Shown here: piece by piece, positions 16,528 to 24,464 of the stretch
Layout of the letters: every line of letters begins with the position of its first letter
Numbering within the stretch: position 1 is the stretch's first letter
Source: Aeromicrobium sp. Leaf350
GTDB lineage: Bacteria; Actinomycetota; Actinomycetes; Propionibacteriales; Nocardioidaceae
Reading direction: 5' to 3'
Assembly: GCF_916858655.1 (NCBI RefSeq)
Contig: NZ_CAKASL010000001.1
Coordinates: 682,001 to 746,000 of the forward strand
Length of the DNA: 64,000 nucleotides
The notes under the pieces: generated by a model
Databases searched by the model: none
What the model was told of the DNA's origin: nothing
Seen by the model: the letters and a program-made list of their open reading frames with translations, nothing else
Made by a program: the position numbers and the translations under genes

Positions 16528-17769
16528 TCAGGCCGGCTGGCCCGTGTTGACGTTGACCTGCTGGATGTTGTCGCGAGCGTCGGACTGCGCGACACCGGTC
16601 TGCACCGGACCGTCGCTCAGCACGATGTCGATCTCCTCGATGTCCTCGCGGGCCGTCGAGTCGGCCGGACCGGTCTCGATCGGGTCGTCGGCCAGGTCGA
16701 CCTGGGTCTGGCCCTGGCCGTCGCTGGCATCGGACTGGCCCACGCCGGTCTGCACCGGACCGTCGGACAGCTCGATGTTCGTCGCCGCCGGCGGCGGCTC
16801 CCGGTCGATGAGGAACGGATGCGTGATCGGCGGGAACTCGATGCCCGCGAGCACCTCGGATCCCGTCTGCGCCAGGCTCTCGTCCGCCTCGACGTACTTC
16901 TCGTAGACGATCGTGATGCCCGAGGCGAGCTTCTCGACGACGCGCTGGCCCATGAGGCCCATCTCCTCGGAGACGGTGGCGAGCATGTCGTCGAGCAGCG
17001 CCTTGAACATCCCCGACGTGGCGAGGTCCGGGATGGACGTCGGCGTCAGGTAGTCGCACTGCATGTGCCAGTCGAGCAGCGTGTTGAACGCCGTCTCGAA
17101 GTCACCGTAGGCGTCCTGGATGTCGGTGACGGCGGACTCGATGTCGAGCACGTCGCACACCAGCGTCGGGACGACGACCGAACCGCTGACCGCCGGCGTG
17201 AGCGAGACGACCACGTCGGCCACCGGGCGCGTGACGGCCTGGATGGCCTGCTCGGTGAAGCTGTTGATCGGATCGATGACCTGCGACTGGATCTGGTCGT
17301 TGATGGCGCCGATGACCTGCGACATGAGCTCGGCCACCGCGATGTCGATGATCGACTTGATGGCCTCCTTCGCGACGAGGCGCACGGCGCCGGCCAGGGG
17401 GCCGGCCGCCACGAGAGCGGCCGCCTGGACCGTGCCGACGGCGAGGACCGAGATCTTGTAGCCCCGGATGCCGTCCGCCACCGCGGAGCAGATCGGCTGC
17501 GTCGCACCGACCGCCTCGTTGAGCGGCGTGAAGATGTTCGACCGCGTCTCCTGGAAGACGTCGGCGTAGGAGTTCAGCGCCGACGAGTCCGAGACATCAG
17601 CGACCGTGCTGACCGCATTGCCCACCGACTCGACGAAGGCGTCGAGCGACGTGGTGAAGTCCAGCAGCTGGCCGCCGAGCTCCTCGACCGCGTCCTCGTT
17701 GATGTTGATCCACTTCAGACCGAAGAGGTCCAGCGCCCACTCGACGGGCTCGGGAATCATGATGGGCAT
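16528..17769 (-). CDS. Putative type VII substrate with CpnT-N-like domain and repeated tail
   Basis: 413 aa, no signal peptide. The start 'IPEPVEWALDLFGLKWININEDAVEELGGQL' resembles the N-terminal helical domain of CpnT-type and LXG-type ESX substrates ('IPDWVKWLVG...WPEGDEDAL'). Long alpha-helical and hydrophobic stretches follow (about 105-140, 'SVLAVGTVQAAALVAAGPL'). Residues 331-405 are three 25-residue acidic repeats (NIELSDGPVQTG, QVDLADDPIETG, DIVLSDGPVQTG). No recognised toxin or enzyme domain is seen. The ATG at 17769 has a GGAAGGGA Shine-Dalgarno. It follows the WXG100 gene by 64 bp with a strong hairpin between. The substrate role is inferred from fold and position. Confidence 0.6.
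   Translation of the reverse strand: MPIMIPEPVEWALDLFGLKWININEDAVEELGGQLLDFTTSLDAFVESVGNAVSTVADVSDSSALNSYADVFQETRSNIFTPLNEAVGATQPICSAVADGIRGYKISVLAVGTVQAAALVAAGPLAGAVRLVAKEAIKSIIDIAVAELMSQVIGAINDQIQSQVIDPINSFTEQAIQAVTRPVADVVVSLTPAVSGSVVVPTLVCDVLDIESAVTDIQDAYGDFETAFNTLLDWHMQCDYLTPTSIPDLATSGMFKALLDDMLATVSEEMGLMGQRVVEKLASGITIVYEKYVEADESLAQTGSEVLAGIEFPPITHPFLIDREPPPAATNIELSDGPVQTGVGQSDASDGQGQTQVDLADDPIETGPADSTAREDIEEIDIVLSDGPVQTGVAQSDARDNIQQVNVNTGQPA
16555..16779 (-). repeat. Three 25-residue coding repeats in the substrate tail
   Basis: Residues 331-355, 356-380 and 381-405 align. Units 1 and 3 are close (LSDGPVQTGVGQSDA and LSDGPVQTGVAQSDA); unit 2 (LADDPIETGPADSTA) is diverged. Confidence 0.85.
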
Positions 17770-17794
17770 GGCGTGTGTCCCTTCCGAGGGTCAC

Positions 17795-17824
17795 GGTCGC
17801 TCCGGCACCCCCGCCGGAGCGACC
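17795..17824 (-). terminator. Perfect 12-bp stem-loop between WXG100 and substrate genes
   Basis: GGTCGCTCCGGC at 17795-17806 pairs perfectly with 17813-17824 around a 6-nt loop. There is no T-run, so complete termination is doubtful. It may attenuate read-through or stabilise the WXG100 mRNA 3' end, giving more WXG100 than downstream product. Confidence 0.7.
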
Positions 17825-17833
17825 ACGGTCAGG

Positions 17834-18133
17834 TCAGGAGGCGTTGATCGCGCTCGACAGGTCGGCGTCGGTCGCGGACAGCGTGTCGGCGGCCTGCTCG
17901 AGGTACGCGGCGAGCTGCTCGAGGGCGTCGACGGCCGAGCGCGTGCTGGTCGTGAACTGCTCGTACTGGTCGTTGTAGGTGACCGACGCCTGGTCGGTGA
18001 CGAACCCGCTCTGCACGAGGTTCTGGATGAAGCTGCTCAGCTCGGTGAGCGTCGTGTTCATGTTCTCCTGGCCGGTGCGCAGCTGGCTGGCCGCGGAGCG
18101 CATCTCGTCGTAAGTGACCGAAACGTTCGACAT
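17834..18133 (-). CDS. WXG100-family type VII secretion target
   Basis: 99 aa helical-hairpin protein, normal WXG100 length, without a signal peptide. The turn reads 'SGFVTDQASVTYNDQYEQF', so the Trp of WXG is replaced by FVTDQAS, a variant common in actinobacteria. The C-terminus 'AYLEQAADTL' holds the helix where YxxxD/E signals normally lie, but the motif is not exact. The Shine-Dalgarno AAAGGGA precedes the ATG. It has its own promoter region, with the same bipartite element as the main operon. EccC/EssC-type motors export such dimers. Confidence 0.9.
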   Translation of the reverse strand: MSNVSVTYDEMRSAASQLRTGQENMNTTLTELSSFIQNLVQSGFVTDQASVTYNDQYEQFTTSTRSAVDALEQLAAYLEQAADTLSATDADLSSAINAS

Positions 18134-18179
18134 GGTGTTCCCTTTCGCTGACCCGCCCCGTTGGCGGCTTGTGAGGAAA

Positions 18180-18223
18180 ACATTAGGAGCGGATCGTCAT
18201 CCCCGCGATGGGGAGCACTCCCC
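18180..18223 (-). promoter_or_regulatory. Promoter and GGGGA-N4-TCCCC operator of the WXG100 unit
   Basis: On the minus strand a palindrome GGGGA-GTGC-TCCCC followed by ATCGC (18205-18223) leads after 8 nt to CGATCCGCTCCTA and a -10 TAATGT (18180-18185). Transcription would start near 18172, about 38 nt before the ATG. The same arrangement precedes the phosphatase gene at 40049-40093. No standard -35 is present, so an activator or alternative sigma factor is likely. Confidence 0.65.
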
Positions 18224-18267
18224 CGGGTCGGCGGGAACATTCACCAACCCGAAAAAACCCTGCAGTA

Positions 18268-21200
18268 TCAGGACTTTTCGCCGGTCCACGGCACCTGGAC
18301 GCGCACCGGCTTCCCCTTCATCACGGCCATCGCACGGCCCGGCGGGAACTCCCGCTTCGCGAAGCGCGGGAACGGGGTGCGCAGGATCGTCTCGCCCTCG
18401 ATCGACTCCGGCTGCATCAGCATGCCGCGCCGGCCGTTGCGGATCTCGCTCAGCAGCGGGTACATCGAGCCCCACGAGCCGGTCTCGGACTCCGCCACCA
18501 GGAAGTGGTCGGTGCGCCGGATGGCCCGGATGAGCTCGACGATGCCGGCGTCGGCGGGGGTCGACAGGAAGTCGGCGATCGACTCCACGAACACCGCGAT
18601 GTGCCCGTCGTCCTCCGCGGCGACCCGAGCGGCGAGCTCCTTCGCGAGCGCGGCGACCTCGGCCAGGTCGGTCACGGCGGCGGTCCACGGCGCCATGCGG
18701 GGCACGACGGACCTGCGGTGCCCGAGGTAGATCAGCTCGCCGTCGGGCTTCCAGCGGTGCAGCGACCGGGCGAGCGCGACGAGGGTCGTCGTGCGTCCGC
18801 TCGAGGGTCCGCCGCCGATCAGGAACGTGCCGGCGGCCTCGAAGCCGATCGGCTGGAGCGTCTCCTCGCCGATGCCCAGCACCGGTCGGCCGTCGACCTC
18901 GTTCGGCAGGTCCGACTCCGGGACCTCGGACGGCATCGAACCGATGGGCGGAGCCGGCGCCACCTGCTGCCGCTCCATCGCCCTGGCGAGCTTGCCGATG
19001 GCCTGCGACTGGTCGGCCACGTTGCCCGATCCACCGAGCACGGCCACCTGGGTCTCGACGCCGTCGATGATGCCGCGTCCGGGCGGAGAGGCGGCCGACA
19101 GGACGTCGGTCGGCATGCCCATCACGAGGTACGCGGTCTCGTCGGCCAGCCGCAGCACGACGCGGCGCGGCACGCTGGAGGAGATCGAGCCGGGCACGCT
19201 GGCCGGACGGTCCGCGGTGAAGACGACGTGGATGCCGAGCTGGCGGCCCTCCGAGAGCAGCTGCTGCAGCACGCCGTACCACTGGGCGCGCGATCCCCCG
19301 GAGTCGTAGGCCTCGCGGAACGCGGGGAAGTTGTCGAGCAGCAGCAGGATGCGCGGCTCGTCGGGTCGGTTGGTGGCCTGCCGGTACTCCGTGATGGAGC
19401 CGGCGTTGACCTCCGGGAAGTCGCGGGCGCGCTGCTCGGCGATGCCGCGCAGGGTGCGCAGGAGCCGCACGATGCGCTCGTCGTCGTCGCCGGAGACGAT
19501 CGACCCGACGTGCGGCAGCGCCTCGAGCATGCGCAGACCGCCGGCGGCGAAGTCGAGGCCGTAGACGTGCACCGGTCCGCCGCGCGGCGTGACGCCGGCG
19601 CCGGCCGCGAGCGAGCGCAGCAGCACCGACTTGCCGGATCCACCCGTGCCGTAGATGGCCATGTTGCCGTCGACGTCGGGCTTGAAGGCGACGACGTGCT
19701 GGGCCTGGTGCTCGGGGAAGTCGGCGACACCCATCAGCAGCTCGGTGTCGGTGCGCGGGCCGAGCAGGGCCAGGTCGTAGACCTCGCTCAGCTCGTCGAG
19801 CCAGGGGCGACGCGGCTCGGGCAGCTCGGCGAGCAGCGACGCCCGGCCGATCGTGTCGACGAGCCGCACCTGGTCGGTCGGGCCGGGATCGGTGATCTCG
19901 GGCTCGACGTCCGGGGTGGGACGGCGCCAGCGCTCCTCGGCACCGAACTTGAGCGGGTGCAGGTGCACCGTGGCGGGCACGACCTCGTCGGTCGTGTGGC
20001 CTCCGGCGTAGGCGGACTGGAACGGGATGAGGCGGCCCGGACCCATCTTGGCCACGGCGCGGCCGGGCAGCGACGGGTCGAAGTGCGCGGCCTCCTTGGA
20101 GTCGATGACGTCCGAGCTGTCGGACTCGTCGGCCATGCGCAGGGCGATGCGCAGGTTGGTGTTGGCTCGCAGGTTGTCCTTGATGACGCCTGCAGGGCGC
20201 TGCGTGGCCATGATCAGGTGGATGCCGAGCGAGCGGCCGCGCTGGGCGATGTCGACGACGCCGTCGACGAACTCCGGCACCTCGCTGACGAGGGCGGCGA
20301 ACTCGTCGATCACGAGGATCAGGGCCGGCGGCGAGTCCGGGTCGCCGCGCTTCTCGAGCTCGAGCAGGTCCTTCGCGCGCTTGCGCTGCAGGACGAGCTC
20401 GCGGTGGTGCAGCTCGGCGCGCAGGCTCGTCAGCGCACGTCGCACGAGGTGCGGGCTGAGGTCGGTCACGAGACCGACGCAGTGCGGCAGCTTGACGCAG
20501 TCGGCGAAGGCGGCGCCGCCCTTGTAGTCGACGAACAGGAACGTGACGCGGTCCGGGCTGTACTCGGCGGCCATGCCGAGGACCCACGACTGCAGGAACT
20601 CGCTCTTGCCCGAGCCGGTCGTGCCGCCGACGAGGGCGTGCGGCCCCTGGGTGCGCAGGTCGAGATGCATCGCGTCGGTGGCACCCTGCCCCACGAGGGC
20701 GCGGAGCGTGCCGGTGCGCGGCAGCGGCTTCGGCGGCTTGTCGCGCTCGTGGACGGAGAAGTTCTGACGCCAGCGGTCGAGGACGGCCTCACCGGACGAG
20801 CGCAGCTCGGTGCCGACGAGCGTGACCATCGAGACCTGCCGGGGCAGGTCGCTGGAGTCGTCGGTGACGGCGCCCTCGTCGGCCAGCGGCGCGATCGCCA
20901 TCGCGAAGCGGTGGGCGTGCTCGACGCTGACGCCCTCGACCCGGACGTCGGTCACGACCTGGCCGTGACGCACGAAGTGCGCCTGGGCGGCTCCGAGGCC
21001 ACCCGTGACGTCGAGGAACGTGCGGCACATCGCCGGCAGCCGGTTGCGGGTGGACCCCACCCAGATCGGGAACACCCCGACCTTGTGCGCCCGCTCGAAG
21101 AGCTGCACGACGCGGGCCCGGTCGATGGGGGCGTCCTCGGTCACGAGGACGACGACCATCGGCAGCGGCACCTCGTCGTCGTCGCTCTTGTCCTCGACGA

Positions 21201-22761
21201 CACCCACGGTGCCACCACGAGCGGTCGACTCCAGGTCGCTCGAGAGCGGTCCGAGGCGCTCCGGGGCCTCGCTGGCCCGGCGGCCCAGACGCTCGTCGAC
21301 GAGCTGCTCGAGCGCCGACACCAGGGCGGTCGCCGTGGTCTGCGTGTCGACCAGGTGCGAGCCCGACAGCGGTGACTGCGGCGAGCTCGTGTGCGGGAGC
21401 CAGCGCATCCAGTCGATGGCCGGGGTCTCGTCGGGACTGGCGATCGCCGCCAGCACGACCTCGGCCGGCGAGTGCAGACCGCTGATCTGGAGCAGCGTCC
21501 CGCGCACCGCGTCGGCGGCGTGCTGAGCCGGCCCGACGATGCCCATGGCGCCGGCGGTGTAGAGCGACTCCACGACCGGGACGTCCGGGACGTCGCGGTA
21601 GCGCTCCTCGACCTCCTCGAGCATGCGCGCGTACTTGGGCATGCCCTCGTCCATGTCGTGCGCCTCGGCGATCGTGTGCCGCGAGGGCAGGACGGCCGTC
21701 CCGAGCCGCAGGTTCAGCATCGTCCAGTGCTCCGGACGACGGGTCCAGAGCATGTCGTTGCGCTCGAGCCCAGCCTGGTACACGAGCGCCACGGCAGGCG
21801 TCTCGGCCTGGCGCACGCGGTGCTCCTCGGGCATCGCCGAGCGGAGACGCTCCTCGACCACGCGCAGCTGCTCGGTGAACTTCTCGGAGTCCATCGCCAG
21901 CTGACGGTTGTTGCGCAGCTTCCGGTTGACGAAGTTGCTCGTCATCATGAGCGGCGCCATCGCCACGAACAGCAGCGACATCGGGTTGCCCGTGATCGTG
22001 AACATCGCGGTGCCCATGACGATCGGCGCGACCATCATGAGGAACGGGAACGGCTGGGGGGTCGGCTCGATCGGGACGGCGGGACGCGGGTGCTGGAACT
22101 CGGGGTACCGCTCCTCGACGCGCGGCGAGCGGTTGAACGGGATCGCGCCACCGCGGATCTCCGAGCTCGTCACGGCCGGCGTGCCGGCGACCATCGCGAA
22201 CGACAGACGGGTGTCACCCAGCTGGACGGTCTGCCCGGGCAGCATCGTCACGCGCGAGACGACGACGCCGTCGACCGCGATGCCGTTGGCCGAGTTCAGG
22301 TCGACGACCTCGATCGCTGCGCCGACCTCGACACGGGCGTGCCGCTTGGAGACGAACTGGTCCCCCAGCACGACGTCGGCGCTGGTGTCGCGGCCGATCA
22401 CCGAGGAGCCGGGCGGCAGGTTGACCTGACGGCCGGCGTCCGGGCCCGACTCGACGCGCATCGTGGCCGCGACGACGGTCGAGCGGGATCCACCGACGGC
22501 CTCGACGACGGACACGACGCTGCCCGACGCGACGGGCGACTCACCCAGGATGCGATCGGGCGACAGCACCGTCGGGCGTCCGCCGCCGGGCGGCGTGACG
22601 GCGAGCGTGACCTCCTCGGCCGAGCGCGCGGCGGCCTCGGCCAGCGGATCCTGCTCGAGCAGCTCGCGGGCGACGTCACCGACGTGGGCGGTCGGTTCGG
22701 TCACGAGCACGACGTCCGTCGTGGGCCCTGTCACCCGCTGGAGCGACAGCTTGAGCTTCAT
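18268..22761 (-). CDS. eccC: FHA-containing EccC/EssC-type FtsK/SpoIIIE secretion ATPase
   Basis: 1497 aa. Residues 1-90 are ubiquitin-like or degenerate FHA. Residues 97-190 are an FHA domain (GRDTSADVVL 123-132, SKRHARVEV 138-146, NSANGIAVDG 156-165). Two transmembrane helices lie at about 237-277. ATPase 1 is intact (Walker A GGTTGSGKS 712-720, Walker B ILVIDEFAAL 815-824). ATPase 2 has GTGGSGKS (1038-1045) but LLLLDNF in Walker B. ATPase 3 is degenerate (GGGPSSGRTT, no P-loop Lys). This is the motor of type VII secretion; FHA fusion is typical of EssC rather than mycobacterial EccC. The ATG overlaps the RDD-FHA stop. The WXG100 gene follows after a 134-bp gap. Confidence 0.9.
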   Translation of the reverse strand: MKLKLSLQRVTGPTTDVVLVTEPTAHVGDVARELLEQDPLAEAAARSAEEVTLAVTPPGGGRPTVLSPDRILGESPVASGSVVSVVEAVGGSRSTVVAATMRVESGPDAGRQVNLPPGSSVIGRDTSADVVLGDQFVSKRHARVEVGAAIEVVDLNSANGIAVDGVVVSRVTMLPGQTVQLGDTRLSFAMVAGTPAVTSSEIRGGAIPFNRSPRVEERYPEFQHPRPAVPIEPTPQPFPFLMMVAPIVMGTAMFTITGNPMSLLFVAMAPLMMTSNFVNRKLRNNRQLAMDSEKFTEQLRVVEERLRSAMPEEHRVRQAETPAVALVYQAGLERNDMLWTRRPEHWTMLNLRLGTAVLPSRHTIAEAHDMDEGMPKYARMLEEVEERYRDVPDVPVVESLYTAGAMGIVGPAQHAADAVRGTLLQISGLHSPAEVVLAAIASPDETPAIDWMRWLPHTSSPQSPLSGSHLVDTQTTATALVSALEQLVDERLGRRASEAPERLGPLSSDLESTARGGTVGVVEDKSDDDEVPLPMVVVLVTEDAPIDRARVVQLFERAHKVGVFPIWVGSTRNRLPAMCRTFLDVTGGLGAAQAHFVRHGQVVTDVRVEGVSVEHAHRFAMAIAPLADEGAVTDDSSDLPRQVSMVTLVGTELRSSGEAVLDRWRQNFSVHERDKPPKPLPRTGTLRALVGQGATDAMHLDLRTQGPHALVGGTTGSGKSEFLQSWVLGMAAEYSPDRVTFLFVDYKGGAAFADCVKLPHCVGLVTDLSPHLVRRALTSLRAELHHRELVLQRKRAKDLLELEKRGDPDSPPALILVIDEFAALVSEVPEFVDGVVDIAQRGRSLGIHLIMATQRPAGVIKDNLRANTNLRIALRMADESDSSDVIDSKEAAHFDPSLPGRAVAKMGPGRLIPFQSAYAGGHTTDEVVPATVHLHPLKFGAEERWRRPTPDVEPEITDPGPTDQVRLVDTIGRASLLAELPEPRRPWLDELSEVYDLALLGPRTDTELLMGVADFPEHQAQHVVAFKPDVDGNMAIYGTGGSGKSVLLRSLAAGAGVTPRGGPVHVYGLDFAAGGLRMLEALPHVGSIVSGDDDERIVRLLRTLRGIAEQRARDFPEVNAGSITEYRQATNRPDEPRILLLLDNFPAFREAYDSGGSRAQWYGVLQQLLSEGRQLGIHVVFTADRPASVPGSISSSVPRRVVLRLADETAYLVMGMPTDVLSAASPPGRGIIDGVETQVAVLGGSGNVADQSQAIGKLARAMERQQVAPAPPIGSMPSEVPESDLPNEVDGRPVLGIGEETLQPIGFEAAGTFLIGGGPSSGRTTTLVALARSLHRWKPDGELIYLGHRRSVVPRMAPWTAAVTDLAEVAALAKELAARVAAEDDGHIAVFVESIADFLSTPADAGIVELIRAIRRTDHFLVAESETGSWGSMYPLLSEIRNGRRGMLMQPESIEGETILRTPFPRFAKREFPPGRAMAVMKGKPVRVQVPWTGEKS

Positions 22762-24464
22762 CCGTGCTCCGCCACGAAGGCGCGGTCGCCGAACCAGACC
22801 GTGTCACCGGGCTGGATCTCGAGCGGGGTGCCCGGCTGGACGGCCGACTCCACCCCGTGGCTCAGGACGTGGGTGCCGTTGGTCGAGTGCAGGTCGTCGA
22901 CGCGCAGGGCTCCGCCCGAGACGGTCAGGACGGCGTGGGTCTTCGACACGCTGCGCTCCGGGTCGGGGATGGCGGCCGGCAGGGCTCCGGTGTGGTCACC
23001 CGTGTCGGGGTCGCGACCGACCACGACGGTCGACGTCACGGCGATGCGCCGGCCGTCCTCGCTGACCAGGACCCACGTGGGTCGGGCCGAGCGGCGCTGG
23101 CCGATCTGGGTCTTCGCGTCGATCGCGTCGGACTCGGGCGCGGCAGCGGCGGGCTCCGGGGTGGCCGCGGGCTCGTCGACCGCCTTCTCGTCCTCAGCCT
23201 CCTCGCGAGCGGGACCGGCATGGCGGGGTCCGACCACGGGCGCAGGGCGATCGACGTCGGCCGGCGCGTCGGCACCCGTCGCCGGCTCGGGTGCCGACTC
23301 GGGGGTCGGCTCCGGCTCGGGCTGCGGCGCTCCGGAGGCCGGGAAGCCCGGCACCGAGGTGATCAGACGGCCACCACCGGACGGCGGGCCCGACGGCGGG
23401 GCCGGAGGGCTGACCGACGGGGTCGCCGGCCGGGGCGGCGGCGGAGTCGGCTCGGGCTGCGGCTCAGGAGCAGGCGCGGGGATCGGCTCCGGCTCAGGGA
23501 TCGGCGTCGGCCCGGGGGTCGGCTCCGGCTCAGGGATCGGCGTCGGCTCGGCACCCGGGGGCGGCGGCAGCGGGGGCAGCGAGGACGAGTCGGAGGACAC
23601 CGGCGCGGCCGGCGGTGCCGGGGCCGGAGGACGCGGTGCGGCGGGAGGCGCCGTCGGAGGCGTGGAGGGCGGGCTCGTCGGCGGCCCGGACGGCGGGGCC
23701 GCAGCCGCGGCCGGGTTGGGCGAGGTGTCGAACGACGGGAACGCGGACGGCGGGGCCACCTGCCCCGGCCCCTGCTCGGGCAGGTCGTTCGGCGGGCCGG
23801 CGTACTGGACCGGCGCCGCCCAGGGCGCGGGCGACGCAGGCGGGGCGTCGGACGTGGCCAGACCCGCGGGCGGGGCCGAGCTGTCGAGCATGACGTGCGG
23901 TCCCCCGATCGGGATCGGGGCCTGGCGCGCCCGGCGATCGGCCTCCTCGGCGATCGATCCCACCGTGCCCTTGACCACGACGGCACCCACCGCCTTGTCG
24001 TGCCAGGCCTGACGCTTCTCGTCGCGACGGCTGAGAAACATCGAGACGAGCACGAGGATCGCGATCGACTGGGTCAGCGCCAGCACGATGGTGCGCAGGA
24101 GGGCCTTGCCGAACCCGAGCGGCGTGCCGCCCTCGGCCCGCAGGACCGAGATGCCCACCACGCGGCCACCGACGGTGAAGCCGTTGCGCGACAGGTTGAT
24201 CCACTGCACGAGCAGGAAGATCAAGGTCAACAACGTGGGGACGCCGGCGAAGAACAGCTGCCGGAACCCGGGGTCGCCGTTCTCGAACGCGACGTAGAAC
24301 AGCGCGGCGGCCGGGGTGACCAGCGCCGAGAGGATCACGCGGTCGATCAGGTACCCGCCGAAGCGGGCGCCGAGCGACGCGAACGGACCCGTCACGGTGC
24401 CGACGCGCCCGTGGGAGCTGGGAGCGTCGTCGCGGCGTGCTCCGCCGTCGAGAGGCGTGGTCAT
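22758..24464 (-). CDS. RDD-family membrane protein with Pro-rich linker and FHA domain
   Basis: 568 aa. Residues 28-175 form an RDD domain ('GARFGGYLIDRVILSALV', 'NGFTVGGRVVGISVLR', 'KRQAWHDKAVGAVVV') with three to four helices. Residues 180-450 are a low-complexity Pro/Ala/Glu linker with P-E-P repeats. The C-terminal 100 residues are an FHA domain (VVGRDP, VSKTHAVL, HSTNGTHV), expected to read phosphothreonine. The start is the ATG at 24464, overlapping the previous stop by 4 bp; the stop overlaps eccC. It may link kinase signalling to the secretion membrane complex (inference). Confidence 0.85.
   Translation of the reverse strand: MTTPLDGGARRDDAPSSHGRVGTVTGPFASLGARFGGYLIDRVILSALVTPAAALFYVAFENGDPGFRQLFFAGVPTLLTLIFLLVQWINLSRNGFTVGGRVVGISVLRAEGGTPLGFGKALLRTIVLALTQSIAILVLVSMFLSRRDEKRQAWHDKAVGAVVVKGTVGSIAEEADRRARQAPIPIGGPHVMLDSSAPPAGLATSDAPPASPAPWAAPVQYAGPPNDLPEQGPGQVAPPSAFPSFDTSPNPAAAAAPPSGPPTSPPSTPPTAPPAAPRPPAPAPPAAPVSSDSSSLPPLPPPPGAEPTPIPEPEPTPGPTPIPEPEPIPAPAPEPQPEPTPPPPRPATPSVSPPAPPSGPPSGGGRLITSVPGFPASGAPQPEPEPTPESAPEPATGADAPADVDRPAPVVGPRHAGPAREEAEDEKAVDEPAATPEPAAAAPESDAIDAKTQIGQRRSARPTWVLVSEDGRRIAVTSTVVVGRDPDTGDHTGALPAAIPDPERSVSKTHAVLTVSGGALRVDDLHSTNGTHVLSHGVESAVQPGTPLEIQPGDTVWFGDRAFVAEHG

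Noticed and set aside
18224-18267. Rho-independent terminator for eccC (a run of six T on the minus strand)
   Set aside because: No GC-rich stem directly precedes the T-run, and the adjacent sequence belongs to the WXG100 promoter region.
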